Notes under the pieces: generated by a model
What the model saw: only the letters and a program-made list of their open reading frames with translations
What the model was told of the DNA's origin: nothing
Database searches by the model: none
In this document: positions 16,718 to 26,356 of the stretch, in pieces
How positions within the stretch are numbered: the stretch's first letter is position 1
Layout of the letters: each line of letters opens with the position of its first letter
Translations under genes and position numbers: made by a program
NCBI RefSeq assembly: GCF_900156515.1
Contig: NZ_FTNU01000001.1
Span: forward strand, 124,001 to 188,000
Length of the DNA stretch: 64,000 nt
Direction: 5' to 3'
Source: Moraxella cuniculi DSM 21768
GTDB lineage: Bacteria; Pseudomonadota; Gammaproteobacteria; Pseudomonadales; Moraxellaceae

Positions 16718-17512
16718 ATGATGCAAGCAACTGATTTACGCCTGACATTTAATGCAGGTACACCAATTGAAAACCCTGCCTTGCAAGGACTGTCTTTATC
16801 AATCGCCAAAGGGGAATTTGTTACCGTCATTGGCACCAATGGTGCGGGCAAATCCACTTTTTTAAACGCCATCAGTGGTGCGGTGCGTGTTGATAGTGGC
16901 AGCATAAAAATCGACGGGCAAGAGGTGAGTCATTTGCCCACCCATCGCCGTGCAGGGCAAGTGGCACGAGTATTCCAAGACCCGATGGCTGGCACTTGCG
17001 AGGCTCTCACCATCGAAGAAAATATGGCATTGGCATTTAAGCGTGGCGGTGTGCGTGGCGTGTCAGGAGCATTAAATGCCAAAAATCGCGAGCTGTTCCG
17101 TGAAAAATTAGCCATCTTAAAACTCGGTCTAGAAAATCGCCTCACCGACCGCATGGGGCTGCTGTCAGGAGGCCAAAGGCAGGCGGTGAGCTTATTGATG
17201 GCAAGTTTGCAACCATCAAAGATTTTGTTGCTTGATGAGCATACAGCGGCACTCGACCCAAAGACGGCAGCTTTTGTGCTGGATTTGACCGACCGAATCA
17301 TCAGTCAGGGGCAGCTGACCGCAATGATGGTAACGCATTCAATGCAGCAGGCATTGGCACACGGCACACGCACTGTGATGCTGCATCAAGGCAAGGTGCT
17401 GCTTGATGTCTCAGGCGAGGCTCGTAAGGGCATGACGGTGCAGGATTTGTTAGACTTATTTACTCAAACTCGTGGCGAAAAGATTAGTGATGATAGTTTG
17501 ATACTGGGCTGA
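16718..17512 (+). CDS. ABC importer ATPase (TrpZ-like)
   Basis: The 264-residue ATP-binding subunit has Walker A GTNGAGKST (39-47), signature LSGGQRQ (149-155), Walker B ILLLDE (169-174) and a downstream switch His in MMVTHSMQQA. The start at 16718 is eight bases after TAGGAG, which overlaps the permease stop; a GTG at 16709 would leave no room for that site. It energises the importer made of the preceding permease and one or both binding lipoproteins. Confidence 0.93.
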   Translation: MMQATDLRLTFNAGTPIENPALQGLSLSIAKGEFVTVIGTNGAGKSTFLNAISGAVRVDSGSIKIDGQEVSHLPTHRRAGQVARVFQDPMAGTCEALTIEENMALAFKRGGVRGVSGALNAKNRELFREKLAILKLGLENRLTDRMGLLSGGQRQAVSLLMASLQPSKILLLDEHTAALDPKTAAFVLDLTDRIISQGQLTAMMVTHSMQQALAHGTRTVMLHQGKVLLDVSGEARKGMTVQDLLDLFTQTRGEKISDDSLILG

Positions 17513-17527
17513 TATCCATAGCCCATC

Positions 17528-17560
17528 AAGCACTTAGGCAAAAGCTTAAGTGCTTTTTTA
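17528..17560 (+). terminator. Terminator of the ABC importer operon
   Basis: AAGCACTTA/TAAGTGCTT (9 bp) is followed by six T residues. Confidence 0.9.
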
Positions 17561-17701
17561 TTATTAAGAAAATTTGTTTTGTCAAAAATTTTTGTTGCTA
17601 TGGGGTATTTTTTATAAATTACAAGGAAAGAAAATAAATTTAAATTTTTATAATAAAAACAATATCTTACAAATAAATATTGAGACAAATTTGTTTTTTT
17701 A

Positions 17702-17732
17702 TTGAAAAATTATCCAATGCCTACCATATAAT
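17702..17732 (+). promoter_or_regulatory. Candidate clpB promoter, possibly heat-shock type
   Basis: TTGAAA (17702-17707) resembles the sigma-32 -35 core. The downstream ACCATAT (17723-17729) partly resembles the sigma-32 -10, and an overlapping TATAAT (17727-17732) would suit sigma-70 with a 19-bp spacer. The rest of 17561-17816 is AT-rich with nothing else I can identify. Confidence 0.35.
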
Positions 17733-17816
17733 CGCTAACAATGCAATAAGATAATTTTAAGTATTAATTTTTAATTAAACTTAATAAATTATCTGACAAA
17801 AATTTTGAGGACGATA

Positions 17817-20384
17817 ATGAATTTTGACAAATACACACGCACATTGCAAGAGCTGTTGCAAAAAGCTCAGAGCTTGGCTGGCGATCAGCAGCATACAGCG
17901 ATTGCCCCTGTGCATTTATTAACGGTGGCGAGTGAGCATCAGACGGCAGTGGCGATATTGCAGGCGGCACAGGCGAATATGCCAGTGCTAAGCAATCAAG
18001 CCAAAACATTGTTATCGCACCAAGCCATCATTACTGGTGCAGCACAAGTGGGCATTTCGCCCGAGACCGTAAGAGTGTTGGAGGCAGCCGAAAAATACGC
18101 AGCCGAAGCAGGCGATGATTATGTGGCGGTTGAATGGTTGCTGCTTGCGTTGTTCTATGACAAAACAACGCACAAAGCACTGGTGGCAGCAGAGGTGAAT
18201 GAGCAGCAGTTAAAACAAACAATTATGAAAATCAGAGGAGATGAAACAGTGAATAATCAAAACAGCGAACAAAACAGACAAGCACTCGAAAAATACACCA
18301 TTAACTTGACCGAGCGAGCGGCAGCTGGCAAACTTGACCCTGTTATTGGTCGTGATGACGAGATTCGCCGTACGGTGCAGGTGCTTTCACGCCGTACCAA
18401 AAACAATCCTGTATTGATTGGCGAGGCAGGTGTTGGTAAGACCGCCATTGTTGAGGGCTTGGCACAACGCATCGTCAATGGTGAAGTGCCAGAGAGCCTA
18501 CGAAACAAGACGGTACTGTCTTTGGACATGGGGTCGCTCATCGCAGGGGCAAAATATCATGGCGAGTTTGAGGAGCGGCTAAAAGCTGTGCTAAATGAGC
18601 TATCTAAGCAAGACGGCAATGTGATTTTGTTCATTGATGAGCTGCACACCATGGTTGGTGCGGGCAAAACCAGCGGTGCGATGGACGCGGGCAATATGTT
18701 AAAGCCTGCCTTGGCACGAGGTGAATTACGCTGTGTGGGTGCGACAACGCTTGACGAATATCGCCAATATATTGAAAAAGATCCAGCACTGGAGCGTAGA
18801 TTTCAAAAGGTATTGGTTGATGAGCCGAGTGTTGAGGACACCATTGCGATTTTGCGTGGTTTAAAAGAGCGTTATGAGCTGCATCATGGGGTGAAAATTC
18901 TGGATTCGGCAATCATCGCTGCTGCCAGGATGAGTCATCGTTATATTACCGATCGCCAATTGCCAGATAAGGCAATTGATTTGATTGATGAGGCTGCCAG
19001 CCGCATCAAGATGGAGCTAGACAGCAAGCCTGAAAGTCTGGATAAATTAGATCGCCGTATCATTGCTCTAAAAATGCAGTTAGAAGCGGTAAAGCACGAA
19101 CAAGACGCAGGGGCAAAATCGCAAGTAAATTCATTGCAGGCACAGATTGACGATGCCCAAAAGCAGTACGATGAGCTTGAGCAAGTCTGGCGAGCCGAAA
19201 AAGCAGGCGTGGAAAAAAGCAAGACTTTGCAAGCCAAACTTGATGCAGCACGCATCACGCTGGATAAGGCACTAAGAGAGGGTGATTATGCTCGAGCGTC
19301 CCAGTTGCAGTACGGTGAAATTATTGAGCTGCAAAAACAGTTAGAAGAGCAAAGTGATGAAGGTCAGACGCCAAAATTGTTACGCAACAAAGTCAGCGAT
19401 AACGAAATTGCTGAAGTGGTATCGGCAGCGACAGGCATTCCTGTTGCCAAAATGCTGCAAGGTGAGCGTGATAAATTGTTGGCAATGGAAGCGGTGCTGC
19501 ATGAGCGAGTGATTGGGCAAAATGAGGCGGTCGTTGCCGTGGCGAATGCCGTTCGCCGCAGTCGCTCTGGTCTGTCAGACCCGAATAAACCAAGCGGATC
19601 GTTCTTATTTTTGGGGCCGACTGGCGTTGGCAAGACCGAACTTACCAAAGCACTTGCCAATTTCTTATTTGACTCCGAAGAGGCGATGGTGCGTATTGAC
19701 ATGAGTGAGTTTATGGAAAAGCATAGCGTTTCTCGTCTTGTGGGTGCGCCTCCGGGCTATGTGGGCTATGAAGAGGGTGGTATCTTGACCGAAGCGGTAC
19801 GCCGCAAGCCATACAGTGTGGTATTGTTTGACGAGGTGGAAAAGGCACACCCAGATGTGTTTAATATCTTGTTGCAGGTGCTTGATGATGGCCGTCTGAC
19901 TGACAGTCAGGGTCGTGTGGTGAATTTCAAAAACACCGTCATCATCATGACTAGCAATTTGGGTAGCCAAGCAATCTCTGCAGCACCTGATGCTCCTTAT
20001 CAGACGCTAAAATCAGCGGTCATGGAGTCGGTAACGGCACATTTTCGCCCAGAATTTATCAATCGCATTGATGAGATTGTTGTATTTCATGGCTTGGGTC
20101 AGGAGCAGATGGCTGGCATTGCAGAGATTCAGCTGGAAAGATTACGCAGTCGCCTAAAAGAGCGTGAGCTTGGGCTGGTGCTAAGCGATGAGGCGATGCA
20201 ACACTTGGTGGCGGTGGGCTATGATCCTGTATTTGGTGCCAGACCGCTCAAGCGTGCCATCACCCAAGAAATCGAAAATCCACTGGCACAGCTTTTGTTG
20301 TCAGGTGCATTCGTGGCAGGCGAGGTGATTTCTGTTGAATGGCGTGAGGGCAAATTCGCTTTTGAGAAGTTGCGTTTTAGCTGA
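17817..20384 (+). CDS. clpB: ATP-dependent disaggregase ClpB
   Basis: ClpB works with DnaK to pull apart protein aggregates in the cytoplasm. The 855-residue chain has the N-terminal Clp repeat domain (1-150), a first AAA+ module with Walker A GEAGVGKT (202-209), a coiled-coil middle domain (about 400-530) and a second AAA+ module with Walker A GPTGVGKT (600-607). The start at 17817 follows GAGG by six bases. The middle domain and lack of an IGF loop distinguish it from ClpA. It is followed by three strong hairpins in non-coding DNA. Confidence 0.97.
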   Translation: MNFDKYTRTLQELLQKAQSLAGDQQHTAIAPVHLLTVASEHQTAVAILQAAQANMPVLSNQAKTLLSHQAIITGAAQVGISPETVRVLEAAEKYAAEAGDDYVAVEWLLLALFYDKTTHKALVAAEVNEQQLKQTIMKIRGDETVNNQNSEQNRQALEKYTINLTERAAAGKLDPVIGRDDEIRRTVQVLSRRTKNNPVLIGEAGVGKTAIVEGLAQRIVNGEVPESLRNKTVLSLDMGSLIAGAKYHGEFEERLKAVLNELSKQDGNVILFIDELHTMVGAGKTSGAMDAGNMLKPALARGELRCVGATTLDEYRQYIEKDPALERRFQKVLVDEPSVEDTIAILRGLKERYELHHGVKILDSAIIAAARMSHRYITDRQLPDKAIDLIDEAASRIKMELDSKPESLDKLDRRIIALKMQLEAVKHEQDAGAKSQVNSLQAQIDDAQKQYDELEQVWRAEKAGVEKSKTLQAKLDAARITLDKALREGDYARASQLQYGEIIELQKQLEEQSDEGQTPKLLRNKVSDNEIAEVVSAATGIPVAKMLQGERDKLLAMEAVLHERVIGQNEAVVAVANAVRRSRSGLSDPNKPSGSFLFLGPTGVGKTELTKALANFLFDSEEAMVRIDMSEFMEKHSVSRLVGAPPGYVGYEEGGILTEAVRRKPYSVVLFDEVEKAHPDVFNILLQVLDDGRLTDSQGRVVNFKNTVIIMTSNLGSQAISAAPDAPYQTLKSAVMESVTAHFRPEFINRIDEIVVFHGLGQEQMAGIAEIQLERLRSRLKERELGLVLSDEAMQHLVAVGYDPVFGARPLKRAITQEIENPLAQLLLSGAFVAGEVISVEWREGKFAFEKLRFS

Positions 20385-20417
20385 TTTGATAGCTGGACAT
20401 GACTTCCCGTGTGATGG

Positions 20418-20485
20418 GTTTTGCCCGCTCAAGCGTGCAAAACGGAGAAACCATTATGGTAGAGATTTTACCATGAACGGTTTTT
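20418..20485 (+). ncRNA. Candidate structured RNA downstream of clpB
   Basis: Two strong hairpins follow the clpB stop codon. The first (20418-20443) pairs GTTTTGC-CGC with GCG-GCAAAAC around a TCAA tetraloop, with one internal mismatch. The second (20449-20482) pairs AACCATTATGGTA with TACCATGAACGGTT and runs into TTTTT. A third, independent terminator lies at 20516-20543. One terminator would suffice for clpB, so the first two may belong to a small RNA, a 3'-UTR-derived RNA or a messenger stabiliser. No family is recognised. Confidence 0.3.
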
Positions 20486-20515
20486 CCTAATTGCAAGGCT
20501 TCGTAGGAAGCTGTT

Positions 20516-20543
20516 AAGCTGCTCATTGATGGGCAGCTTTTTT
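20516..20543 (+). terminator. Rho-independent terminator downstream of clpB
   Basis: AAGCTGCTC/GGGCAGCTT pairs over nine positions, with one wobble, and is followed by six T residues. Confidence 0.85.
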
Positions 20544-20668
20544 CCGTTATTTGCTAATAATAACCAACAACGGTTGATATGCCAATCCCAGCAAAATGAG
20601 CTAGGGTGAGATTGCAAAAGTTATGCTTGTGAAAAGCACATTTTATTTGGCATAAACTGCTCATGATG

Positions 20669-21058
20669 CTAATCTAAGATACGCAGTGTTGGTTTATTAT
20701 CAGTGGGCTTGTCGTTATCTTTGGGTGAGGGCTGATATCCGTCATATTCACTGGGGTCAAAAAATGTGATTTGTTCAGAATTTTCCTTGGGATAAATAGC
20801 CATAACCGCCTGCATGGGAATCCACAATTTGTGCGAAACGCCACCAAAGCGAGCCTCAAAGCTGATGGCATCATTGTCAATGTGTAGATTTTGGGTGGCT
20901 GCATAAGAGATTGCCAGCACCAAGCGTTCATCAATTGCATACTCAAGCGGTGCCACAAGCTCGGCATGGCTAGCATCAACCAAGAGATAAGCGGTATAAT
21001 CGTTATCCTCAATCCATTCGTGCATGGCTCGTATGATGTAAGGGCGTTTTGGAGTCAT
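20669..21058 (-). CDS. sspB: ClpXP adaptor / stringent starvation protein B
   Basis: SspB delivers ssrA-tagged proteins to the ClpXP protease. The 129-residue product starts TPKRPYIIRAMHEWIEDN and contains FEARFGGVSHKLWIP and AVMAIYPKEN, all typical of SspB. It ends with an acidic disordered tail and a short hydrophobic tip (RILD), which in the family docks on ClpX. Its ATG overlaps the sspA stop by four bases, as in the classical sspAB operon. Confidence 0.93.
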   Translation of the reverse strand: MTPKRPYIIRAMHEWIEDNDYTAYLLVDASHAELVAPLEYAIDERLVLAISYAATQNLHIDNDAISFEARFGGVSHKLWIPMQAVMAIYPKENSEQITFFDPSEYDGYQPSPKDNDKPTDNKPTLRILD

Positions 21059-21684
21059 GATATGTCCTCAAAATTGATACTGGATAAAAAACTTTTGCGA
21101 GAAAATTGCTCGGTCTGATAGTCAAGTAGTGGCTTAACCAAATGCGTGGGCAGGCTGATGTTCATTTGTGGCAATCGCCAAAGCAGCGGCAAGAGCAATA
21201 CATCGCACCAGCCAAAATCATCTGACATAAAATAAGGCCGATAACCAAACAAGGGGGCGAGAGTTACCAAAGAATCGCACAGGGATTTTTTGGCATGGTG
21301 TGCCTGTATTTCATCAAAGCTATCAGGGTGGGTAAGTAGCGTATACCCCTGACTGAGCCAATCTTTTTGGATTCGCCAAGCCAATTGCCGCATTTTGGCA
21401 CGCTCACTGGGCATGGCAGGCAACAAGCGAGGTGCTTGATGGCGTTCTTCCAAATATTCAAAAATAACATTAATTTCATACAAAGCGACATCGCGATTGA
21501 CCAAAATCGGCAAAGTATGATAGGGATTGAGTTCAATCAGCTCTTCGGGTCGTTCGTCTTCGATAACAATCAACCGATAATCCAGCTGTTTTTCTTCAAG
21601 CAATAAGCGAACCACATGGCTGTTTAGCCCATGGTCGGCATAGAGTGTAAATTGTGTTGAGAAACAATGTGCTGAATTTGCCAT
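21055..21684 (-). CDS. sspA: Stringent starvation protein A (GST-fold RNA polymerase-associated protein)
   Basis: SspA binds RNA polymerase and affects transcription in stationary phase. The 209-residue chain has a thioredoxin-like N-terminal half (DHGLNSHVVRLLLEEKQLDY, LNPYHTLPILV, ALYEINVIFEYLEER) and an alpha-helical C-terminal half, the GST fold without a catalytic Cys. It is translationally coupled to sspB. In many genomes ssp genes lie close to petABC and rplM-rpsI; that order is kept here. Confidence 0.93.
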   Translation of the reverse strand: MANSAHCFSTQFTLYADHGLNSHVVRLLLEEKQLDYRLIVIEDERPEELIELNPYHTLPILVNRDVALYEINVIFEYLEERHQAPRLLPAMPSERAKMRQLAWRIQKDWLSQGYTLLTHPDSFDEIQAHHAKKSLCDSLVTLAPLFGYRPYFMSDDFGWCDVLLLPLLWRLPQMNISLPTHLVKPLLDYQTEQFSRKSFLSSINFEDIS

Positions 21685-21824
21685 GATGATTCATGATATG
21701 GTTTAAGTTACTAGTTTAGCAAAATTTTTATTTAAAGTCTGTATTTTCTTAAAAAAATCCAAATCTTAAAATTGTGTGATTGATGGCAAAATGTCAAGCT
21801 GCATTGGTGCTGCACTAAGGTCAA

Positions 21825-21855
21825 TAAAAATGACCGATGGTTGGCATCGGTCATT
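21825..21855 (-). terminator. Terminator of petABC
   Basis: The 10-bp perfect stem AATGACCGAT/ATCGGTCATT (7-nt loop) is followed on the minus strand by TTTTTATT, just after the petC stop. Confidence 0.9.
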
Positions 21856-21874
21856 AATGGTACGGCTTGGCAAT

Positions 21875-22600
21875 TTATTTGACATCTTTCCAGAATTCTT
21901 TGTTGAGCAGATAAACTGGAATCAACAAGATTAGTAGAAATAAGATGACATATGCACCATAGATTTTGCGTTGATGACGCACAGGCTCAGCCATCCATGC
22001 CATGAAGTTTACCAAGTCGCCAACGCGTGATTCGTACTCTTGTTTGCCCAACTCTTGTTGCAAATTCATCAGCACATGAGGCATGGCAGCGTTTGCAAGG
22101 ACAAGGTTGTTTGCTCCCCAAGGACGGCTTGGGTCTTCATAAAAAGACAGCAAGTAGGTATATACCCAATCATCACCACGCAGACGAGTCTCAAGCGACA
22201 AATCTGGCGGAGCTGCACCGAACCACTGCCCTTGTACTTCAGGGTCAATGCCAGCGGTGATGTGATCGCCAATTGACTTGCTGGTAACCATCAAGTATTT
22301 TTCGACCAATTCAGGTGGAATGTCCAAATCTTTGGCGATGCGTGAATGACGAACATATTGTGCTGAATGGCAGCCTGCACAATAGTTCATGAACATTGCT
22401 GCACCTCGTTGTAGCGAGCCTTTGTTGGTCAAATCAATCGGTGCTTTGCTACATTCTAGGGTAACGGTTGTGCCATCAGCTTCGGTATAAGTGCCACAGC
22501 CTTTGGCAGCGGCAGCCATGGCATTGGTGCTAGCAAAAGCACCAGCGGCGACCAATACTGCACCTGCACCAAATTTAATCAAAGAATTAAGTGCTTTCAT
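21875..22600 (-). CDS. petC: Ubiquinol-cytochrome c reductase, cytochrome c1
   Basis: The cytochrome c1 subunit of the bc1 complex passes electrons from the Rieske protein to soluble cytochrome c. The 241-residue protein has a signal peptide (about 1-29), the haem c site CAGCH (74-78), Met ligand candidates later in the chain, and a C-terminal anchor (AYVILFLLILLIPVYLL). The ATG at 22600 overlaps the petB stop by one base; an in-frame start at 22639 lies inside petB and would spoil the signal peptide. It is the last gene of petABC. Confidence 0.95.
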   Translation of the reverse strand: MKALNSLIKFGAGAVLVAAGAFASTNAMAAAAKGCGTYTEADGTTVTLECSKAPIDLTNKGSLQRGAAMFMNYCAGCHSAQYVRHSRIAKDLDIPPELVEKYLMVTSKSIGDHITAGIDPEVQGQWFGAAPPDLSLETRLRGDDWVYTYLLSFYEDPSRPWGANNLVLANAAMPHVLMNLQQELGKQEYESRVGDLVNFMAWMAEPVRHQRKIYGAYVILFLLILLIPVYLLNKEFWKDVK

Positions 22601-23826
22601 TAGTGGCCTCCTGTAACGCGTTCTGGTGGTTGTTTGCATTTTTCAATTGATGTATAAATCGGCATCAATAAGAAATACAAGAAGTACAGTATTGTACAGA
22701 TACGACCAATAATGGTTGCTGTTGGGGTAGAGGCTGTACCGCCCAAGTAACCCAGAATGATAAAGCTAATAACAAAGATGGCCAAAGCGATTTTTGACAA
22801 AATGCCCTTGTAGCGGATTGAGCGAACAGGCGAACGATCAAGCCATGGCAGGACAAATAGTACGGCAATCGCTGCACCCATTGCAATGACTCCACCCAGT
22901 TTGTGCGGTACGGCACGCAAGATTGCATAAAATGGCATATAGTACCACACAGGGGCAATCAGGGGCGGTGTTTTTAGAGCATTGGCAACTTCAAAGTTTG
23001 GTTTTTCTAAGAAATAGCCACCGCCTTCAGGGACGAAAAATACCACAGCAAAGAAGCAGATAAAGAATACCACGATACCAACCATATCATGTACGGTGTA
23101 GTAAGGGTGGAATGGTACGCCGTCAAGTGGTACGCCGTTTTTGTCTTTGAGTTTTTTGATGTCAATGCCGTCAGGGTTGTTTGAGCCAACATGGTGCAAG
23201 GCAACCAAATGCATAAATACCAAACCAACCAACACCAGCGGAATGGCAATGACATGCAGAGCAAAGAAACGGTTCAGAGTAATGCCAGAGATTAGATAAT
23301 CACCACGCACCCATTCTGACAGACCATCACCGATAAACGGAATGGCAGCAGGTAGGTTTAGGATAACTTGAGCACCCCAAAACGACATATTGCCCCAAGG
23401 TAGCAAGTAGCCAAAGAAGCCTTCTGCCATCAAGCATAGATAGATGGCCATACCAATAAGCCAAACTAACTCACGCGGCTTTTTGTATGAGCCATACATC
23501 AGACCACGGAACATATGTAGGTAAACTACGATAAAAAACGCCGAAGCACCTGTTGAGTGCATATAGCGAATTAACCAACCACCTTGAACATCACGCATGA
23601 TATACTCAAGCGAAGCAAATGCCCCTTCGGCACTTGGGTTGAACATCATGGTCAGCCAGATACCTGTTACCAGCTGGTTTACCAAAACGACCATCGACAG
23701 CACACCGAAAAAATACCAAAAATTGAAATTTTTTGGTGCGTAGTATTTGGACATATGGTATTCATAAGTTTCGGTTGCAGGGTAGCGTGCATCCACCCAG
23801 CTCATGAACTTTTTCGCGATACTCAT
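22600..23826 (-). CDS. petB: Ubiquinol-cytochrome c reductase, cytochrome b
   Basis: The 408-residue integral membrane subunit holds both b haems and the quinone sites. Paired histidines are visible in YMHSTGASAFFIVVYLHMF and FALHVIAIPLVLVGLVFMH. The WGN motif in YLLPWGNMSFWG and the PEW-like PVWYYMPFYAILRAVPHK segment are present. The chain continues past helix eight, giving the full-length bacterial form rather than split b6/subunit IV. It is coupled to petC and starts two bases after petA. Confidence 0.96.
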   Translation of the reverse strand: MSIAKKFMSWVDARYPATETYEYHMSKYYAPKNFNFWYFFGVLSMVVLVNQLVTGIWLTMMFNPSAEGAFASLEYIMRDVQGGWLIRYMHSTGASAFFIVVYLHMFRGLMYGSYKKPRELVWLIGMAIYLCLMAEGFFGYLLPWGNMSFWGAQVILNLPAAIPFIGDGLSEWVRGDYLISGITLNRFFALHVIAIPLVLVGLVFMHLVALHHVGSNNPDGIDIKKLKDKNGVPLDGVPFHPYYTVHDMVGIVVFFICFFAVVFFVPEGGGYFLEKPNFEVANALKTPPLIAPVWYYMPFYAILRAVPHKLGGVIAMGAAIAVLFVLPWLDRSPVRSIRYKGILSKIALAIFVISFIILGYLGGTASTPTATIIGRICTILYFLYFLLMPIYTSIEKCKQPPERVTGGH

Positions 23827-23828
23827 GA

Positions 23829-24413
23829 TTAAGCCTCCCCAACGGTCAAGATTGTACCTTCGATGCTATAGATTGGCACTGGTAGGTTTGTAGGGGCAGG
23901 TACGCCACTATAAACGCGTCCAGCCAAGTCATATAGCGAGCCATGGCAAGGACAAAAGAAGCCACCAAACCAGTCAGCACCGCCCAAATCTGCCGCACCG
24001 ACCTCAGGGCGGAATGTTGGTGCACAACCAAGATGCGTACACACACCCTCTACAACCAAGATTTCAGGTTGGATTGAGCGAGTTTCATTTTTGCAGTCTT
24101 CGGGCTGAACGGAGGCTTCAGAATTTGGATCGCTAAGTTTGGGTGTAACTTTGCTTAGATTTGCCACCATTTCTTCGGTGCGTTTGACGACAAAGATTGG
24201 CTTGCCACGATATTTTAGGGTAACCATTTGACCTTGCTCAATGCCAGCGATGTCTTGGGTAACAGCTGCACCCGCTGCTTCGGCTTTGGCACTTGGGTAC
24301 CAAGATTTGACAAATGGAGTGGCAATCGCACCAACACCAACCGCACCGATGGCGGCGGTGGTTGCGATAAGGACTCTACGGCGTTTCACATTCACGCCTT
24401 CGGCATGGCTCAT
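23829..24413 (-). CDS. petA: Ubiquinol-cytochrome c reductase, Rieske iron-sulfur subunit
   Basis: The 194-residue subunit carries the 2Fe-2S cluster that takes the first electron from ubiquinol. A twin-arginine-type N-terminus (VKRRRVLIATTAAIGA) leads into one membrane helix. Cluster-binding boxes are CTHLGC (125-130) and CPCHGS (154-159). A strong GGAGGAAA site lies upstream of the ATG. The short inverted repeat ATGGG/CCCAT at 24436-24451 sits in the leader. It is the first gene of petABC. Confidence 0.96.
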   Translation of the reverse strand: MSHAEGVNVKRRRVLIATTAAIGAVGVGAIATPFVKSWYPSAKAEAAGAAVTQDIAGIEQGQMVTLKYRGKPIFVVKRTEEMVANLSKVTPKLSDPNSEASVQPEDCKNETRSIQPEILVVEGVCTHLGCAPTFRPEVGAADLGGADWFGGFFCPCHGSLYDLAGRVYSGVPAPTNLPVPIYSIEGTILTVGEA

Positions 24414-24867
24414 TAAAATTTCCTCCAGAGAAAGAATGGGGATATTCCCATACTGGGTGTGTGGCTATTATGAGAAACAATTTATCACAACAACCACATT
24501 TGCTGTGCCTATGTTTATTTAATATGACTATTTTAAGCTATTTTTGTAATAAAAGAAATTGTTCAGCGACAAAGTTGGCAAAAAAAGTCATAAAATTTTT
24601 GTTGATTTGATAAAAAAGTCAATTTTATAAAATAATATTAACTTATCAATTTATAAAATCTATAAAAAGCAACTATTTTGCTAAAAATTTATCGCTACAA
24701 TGTTACCATATTTTAAGAAATTTTTCTGCATTGTTTGATGAAAAATTGCACAAAAGTACAAAATTTTCTTAGAATATTAGCTAGGCTTGGCGGAAGTGAT
24801 AAGGTGCTATTTAAATTGTGAGGGTGATTGGTGTAATAAAGAGGGCGGTGAGGCTTGTGTGTTTTGA
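24414..24867. other. AT-rich intergenic region between petA and rpsI
   Basis: About 450 bp with no convincing gene. It holds the petA ribosome-binding site and a small leader dyad near 24436-24451. The remainder is long A/T runs without a clear promoter match that I can defend. Confidence 0.5.
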
Positions 24868-24899
24868 TTAAAAAAACAAAAACCCTCAAATGAGGGCTT
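24868..24899 (-). terminator. Terminator of rplM-rpsI
   Basis: On the minus strand CCCTCA/TGAGGG is followed by TTTTTGTTTTTTT. It begins 20 bp after the rpsI stop. Confidence 0.85.
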
Positions 24900-24918
24900 T
24901 TGTACAACCAAAACGGTA

Positions 24919-25305
24919 TTAACGCTTTGAGAACTGTGGACGACGGCGTGCTTTGCGTAGACCAAGTTTTTTACGCTCAACTTCACGAGCATCACGAGTA
25001 ACGAAGCCAGCTGCTTTTAGTGCAGGTTTGTAGCTTTCGTCAGACTCAATCAATGCACGAGTGATACCGTGGCGAATTGCACCTGCTTGACCGTTAATAC
25101 CACCACCAACAACAGTGATATACAAATCAACACTGTTGGTTAGTTCAAGTAGCTCTAGTGGCTGACGAACAACCATGCGAGAAGTTTCGCGACCGAAGTA
25201 TTCGTCCAATGATTTACCGTTTACAACAATGTTACCTGTGCCTTTAGACAAGAAAACACGAGCGGTAGAAGTCTTGCGGCGACCAGTGCCGTAATTGCGT
25301 TCCAT
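24919..25305 (-). CDS. rpsI: 30S ribosomal protein S9
   Basis: The 128-residue protein has the normal length and the S9 signature: [18 protein letters not shown] at the start, [15 protein letters not shown] in the middle and the basic tail [12 protein letters not shown] that reaches the decoding site. It follows rplM by nine bases on the same strand, the usual rplM-rpsI pair. Confidence 0.98.
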   Translation of the reverse strand: MERNYGTGRRKTSTARVFLSKGTGNIVVNGKSLDEYFGRETSRMVVRQPLELLELTNSVDLYITVVGGGINGQAGAIRHGITRALIESDESYKPALKAAGFVTRDAREVERKKLGLRKARRRPQFSKR

Positions 25306-25314
25306 AATGTCTCC

Positions 25315-25746
25315 TTAGATGTCTAGTACTTGAGGTTGCTGAGCTGTGTGCGGGTGTTCGCTACCTGCATACAGTTTTAGCTTTTTAATCATTGCATAAC
25401 CCAAAGGACCTTTTGGTAGCATACCTTTGACGGCTTTGAACAATACATCTTCAGGCTTGTGAGCAAGCAGTTTGGTGAAATTGGTTTCTTTGATGCCGCC
25501 TGGGTAGCCAGTGTGGCGATAGTATTTTTTGTCCTGAGCTTTTTTGCCAGTTACAGCAATTTTGTCAGCGTTGATAACAACGATATAATCGCCAGTATCT
25601 ACATGCGGTGTGTATGATGGCTTGTGTTTGCCACGCAGACGAGAAGCAATTTCAGAAGCTAGGCGACCTAGAGTTTTGCCTTCAGCGTCCACGACATACC
25701 AGTCATGTACAACTTCAGCAGGCTTGGCACTGATAGTAGTAGTCAT
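25315..25746 (-). CDS. rplM: 50S ribosomal protein L13
   Basis: The 143-residue product matches L13 ([56 protein letters not shown]). The ATG at 25746 gives the family length; an in-frame start at 25782 would add 12 unlikely residues. A good promoter lies about 110 bp upstream. Confidence 0.97.
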   Translation of the reverse strand: MTTTISAKPAEVVHDWYVVDAEGKTLGRLASEIASRLRGKHKPSYTPHVDTGDYIVVINADKIAVTGKKAQDKKYYRHTGYPGGIKETNFTKLLAHKPEDVLFKAVKGMLPKGPLGYAMIKKLKLYAGSEHPHTAQQPQVLDI

Positions 25747-25858
25747 ATAAAACCTATTTAGTTGAGTTTGAGAGTAATACAAATAAAAATCTCAAGCATG
25801 GCTTGATTTTATTTGTTTTTGGAGTTGGGAAACGAAGGGCTCTCAAAAAACAGCGACC

Positions 25859-25888
25859 ATTTTACCAAATTATGCTGGCATTGTGCAA
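25859..25888 (-). promoter_or_regulatory. Probable promoter of rplM-rpsI
   Basis: On the minus strand TTGCAC and TAAAAT are separated by 18 bp. The leader to the rplM start is about 105 nt, long enough for regulation, but no known ribosomal leader motif is recognised. Confidence 0.55.
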
Positions 25889-25987
25889 CTGTTTTTTAAA
25901 TTTTTAAAATTGACTGCTATTTTATTATTGGCAGGGCAATCACAATCGGCAAGCTGGTGAGTTCAAATAATCCTTGTGTGCGGTGGA

Positions 25988-26182
25988 TTATTCTTTGTCG
26001 TTTTCTTTTTTGTCTTGCTTGTCTTTTTTGCCTGTGATGGCTTTGCCGACAGCGATGCCGCCTTTGACGACACCTTTGGTGGTTTTGTAGGCGATTTTGG
26101 CAGGGGTGGTAACAACTTTATGCACGCAGGCAGACAGCAATAAACAGGTGGCTGTGATAATAAGCAGGCGAATAATTTTCAT
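25988..26182 (-). CDS. Small lipoprotein (NF038104-like)
   Basis: The 64-residue lipoprotein has a lipobox LLSAC and mature sequence starting CVHKVVTTPAKIAYKTTKGVVKGG, followed by a highly charged Lys/Asp/Glu tail. This pattern recalls the small lipoprotein family NF038104 of Moraxellaceae; function is unknown. The ATG at 26182 is chosen because it gives a standard lipoprotein signal; an upstream in-frame start at 26236 would add 18 hydrophobic residues. Confidence 0.75.
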   Translation of the reverse strand: MKIIRLLIITATCLLLSACVHKVVTTPAKIAYKTTKGVVKGGIAVGKAITGKKDKQDKKENDKE

Positions 26183-26292
26183 GATAATATCAATAAGCAA
26201 AAGACTTATAATAAGCGATAATGACAAAAAATGCAATTGGCAAGGTTTGTTTATCAGTGGGCGAATTTGTCATAAAACTGTGCTAAAATAAC

Positions 26293-26308
26293 GCCAAATT
26301 TATTTGGC
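26293..26308 (+). other. Hairpin at the 5' end of the mnmG leader
   Basis: GCCAAAT/ATTTGGC (7 bp, TT loop) lies just downstream of TGCTAAAAT (26281-26289), a near-perfect extended -10 element. The mnmG transcript would begin with this hairpin, which could protect its 5' end. Confidence 0.45.
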
Positions 26309-26356
26309 TTTATGTCGCTGACAAATTTAACAAGCGATAAAAATCGGAAATCTTGA

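Noticed and set aside
20386-20545. 4.5S (SRP) RNA or 6S RNA identity for the hairpins after clpB
   Set aside because: The conserved GGAAGCAGCC core of 4.5S RNA is absent and the two halves do not form the long 6S-type duplex.
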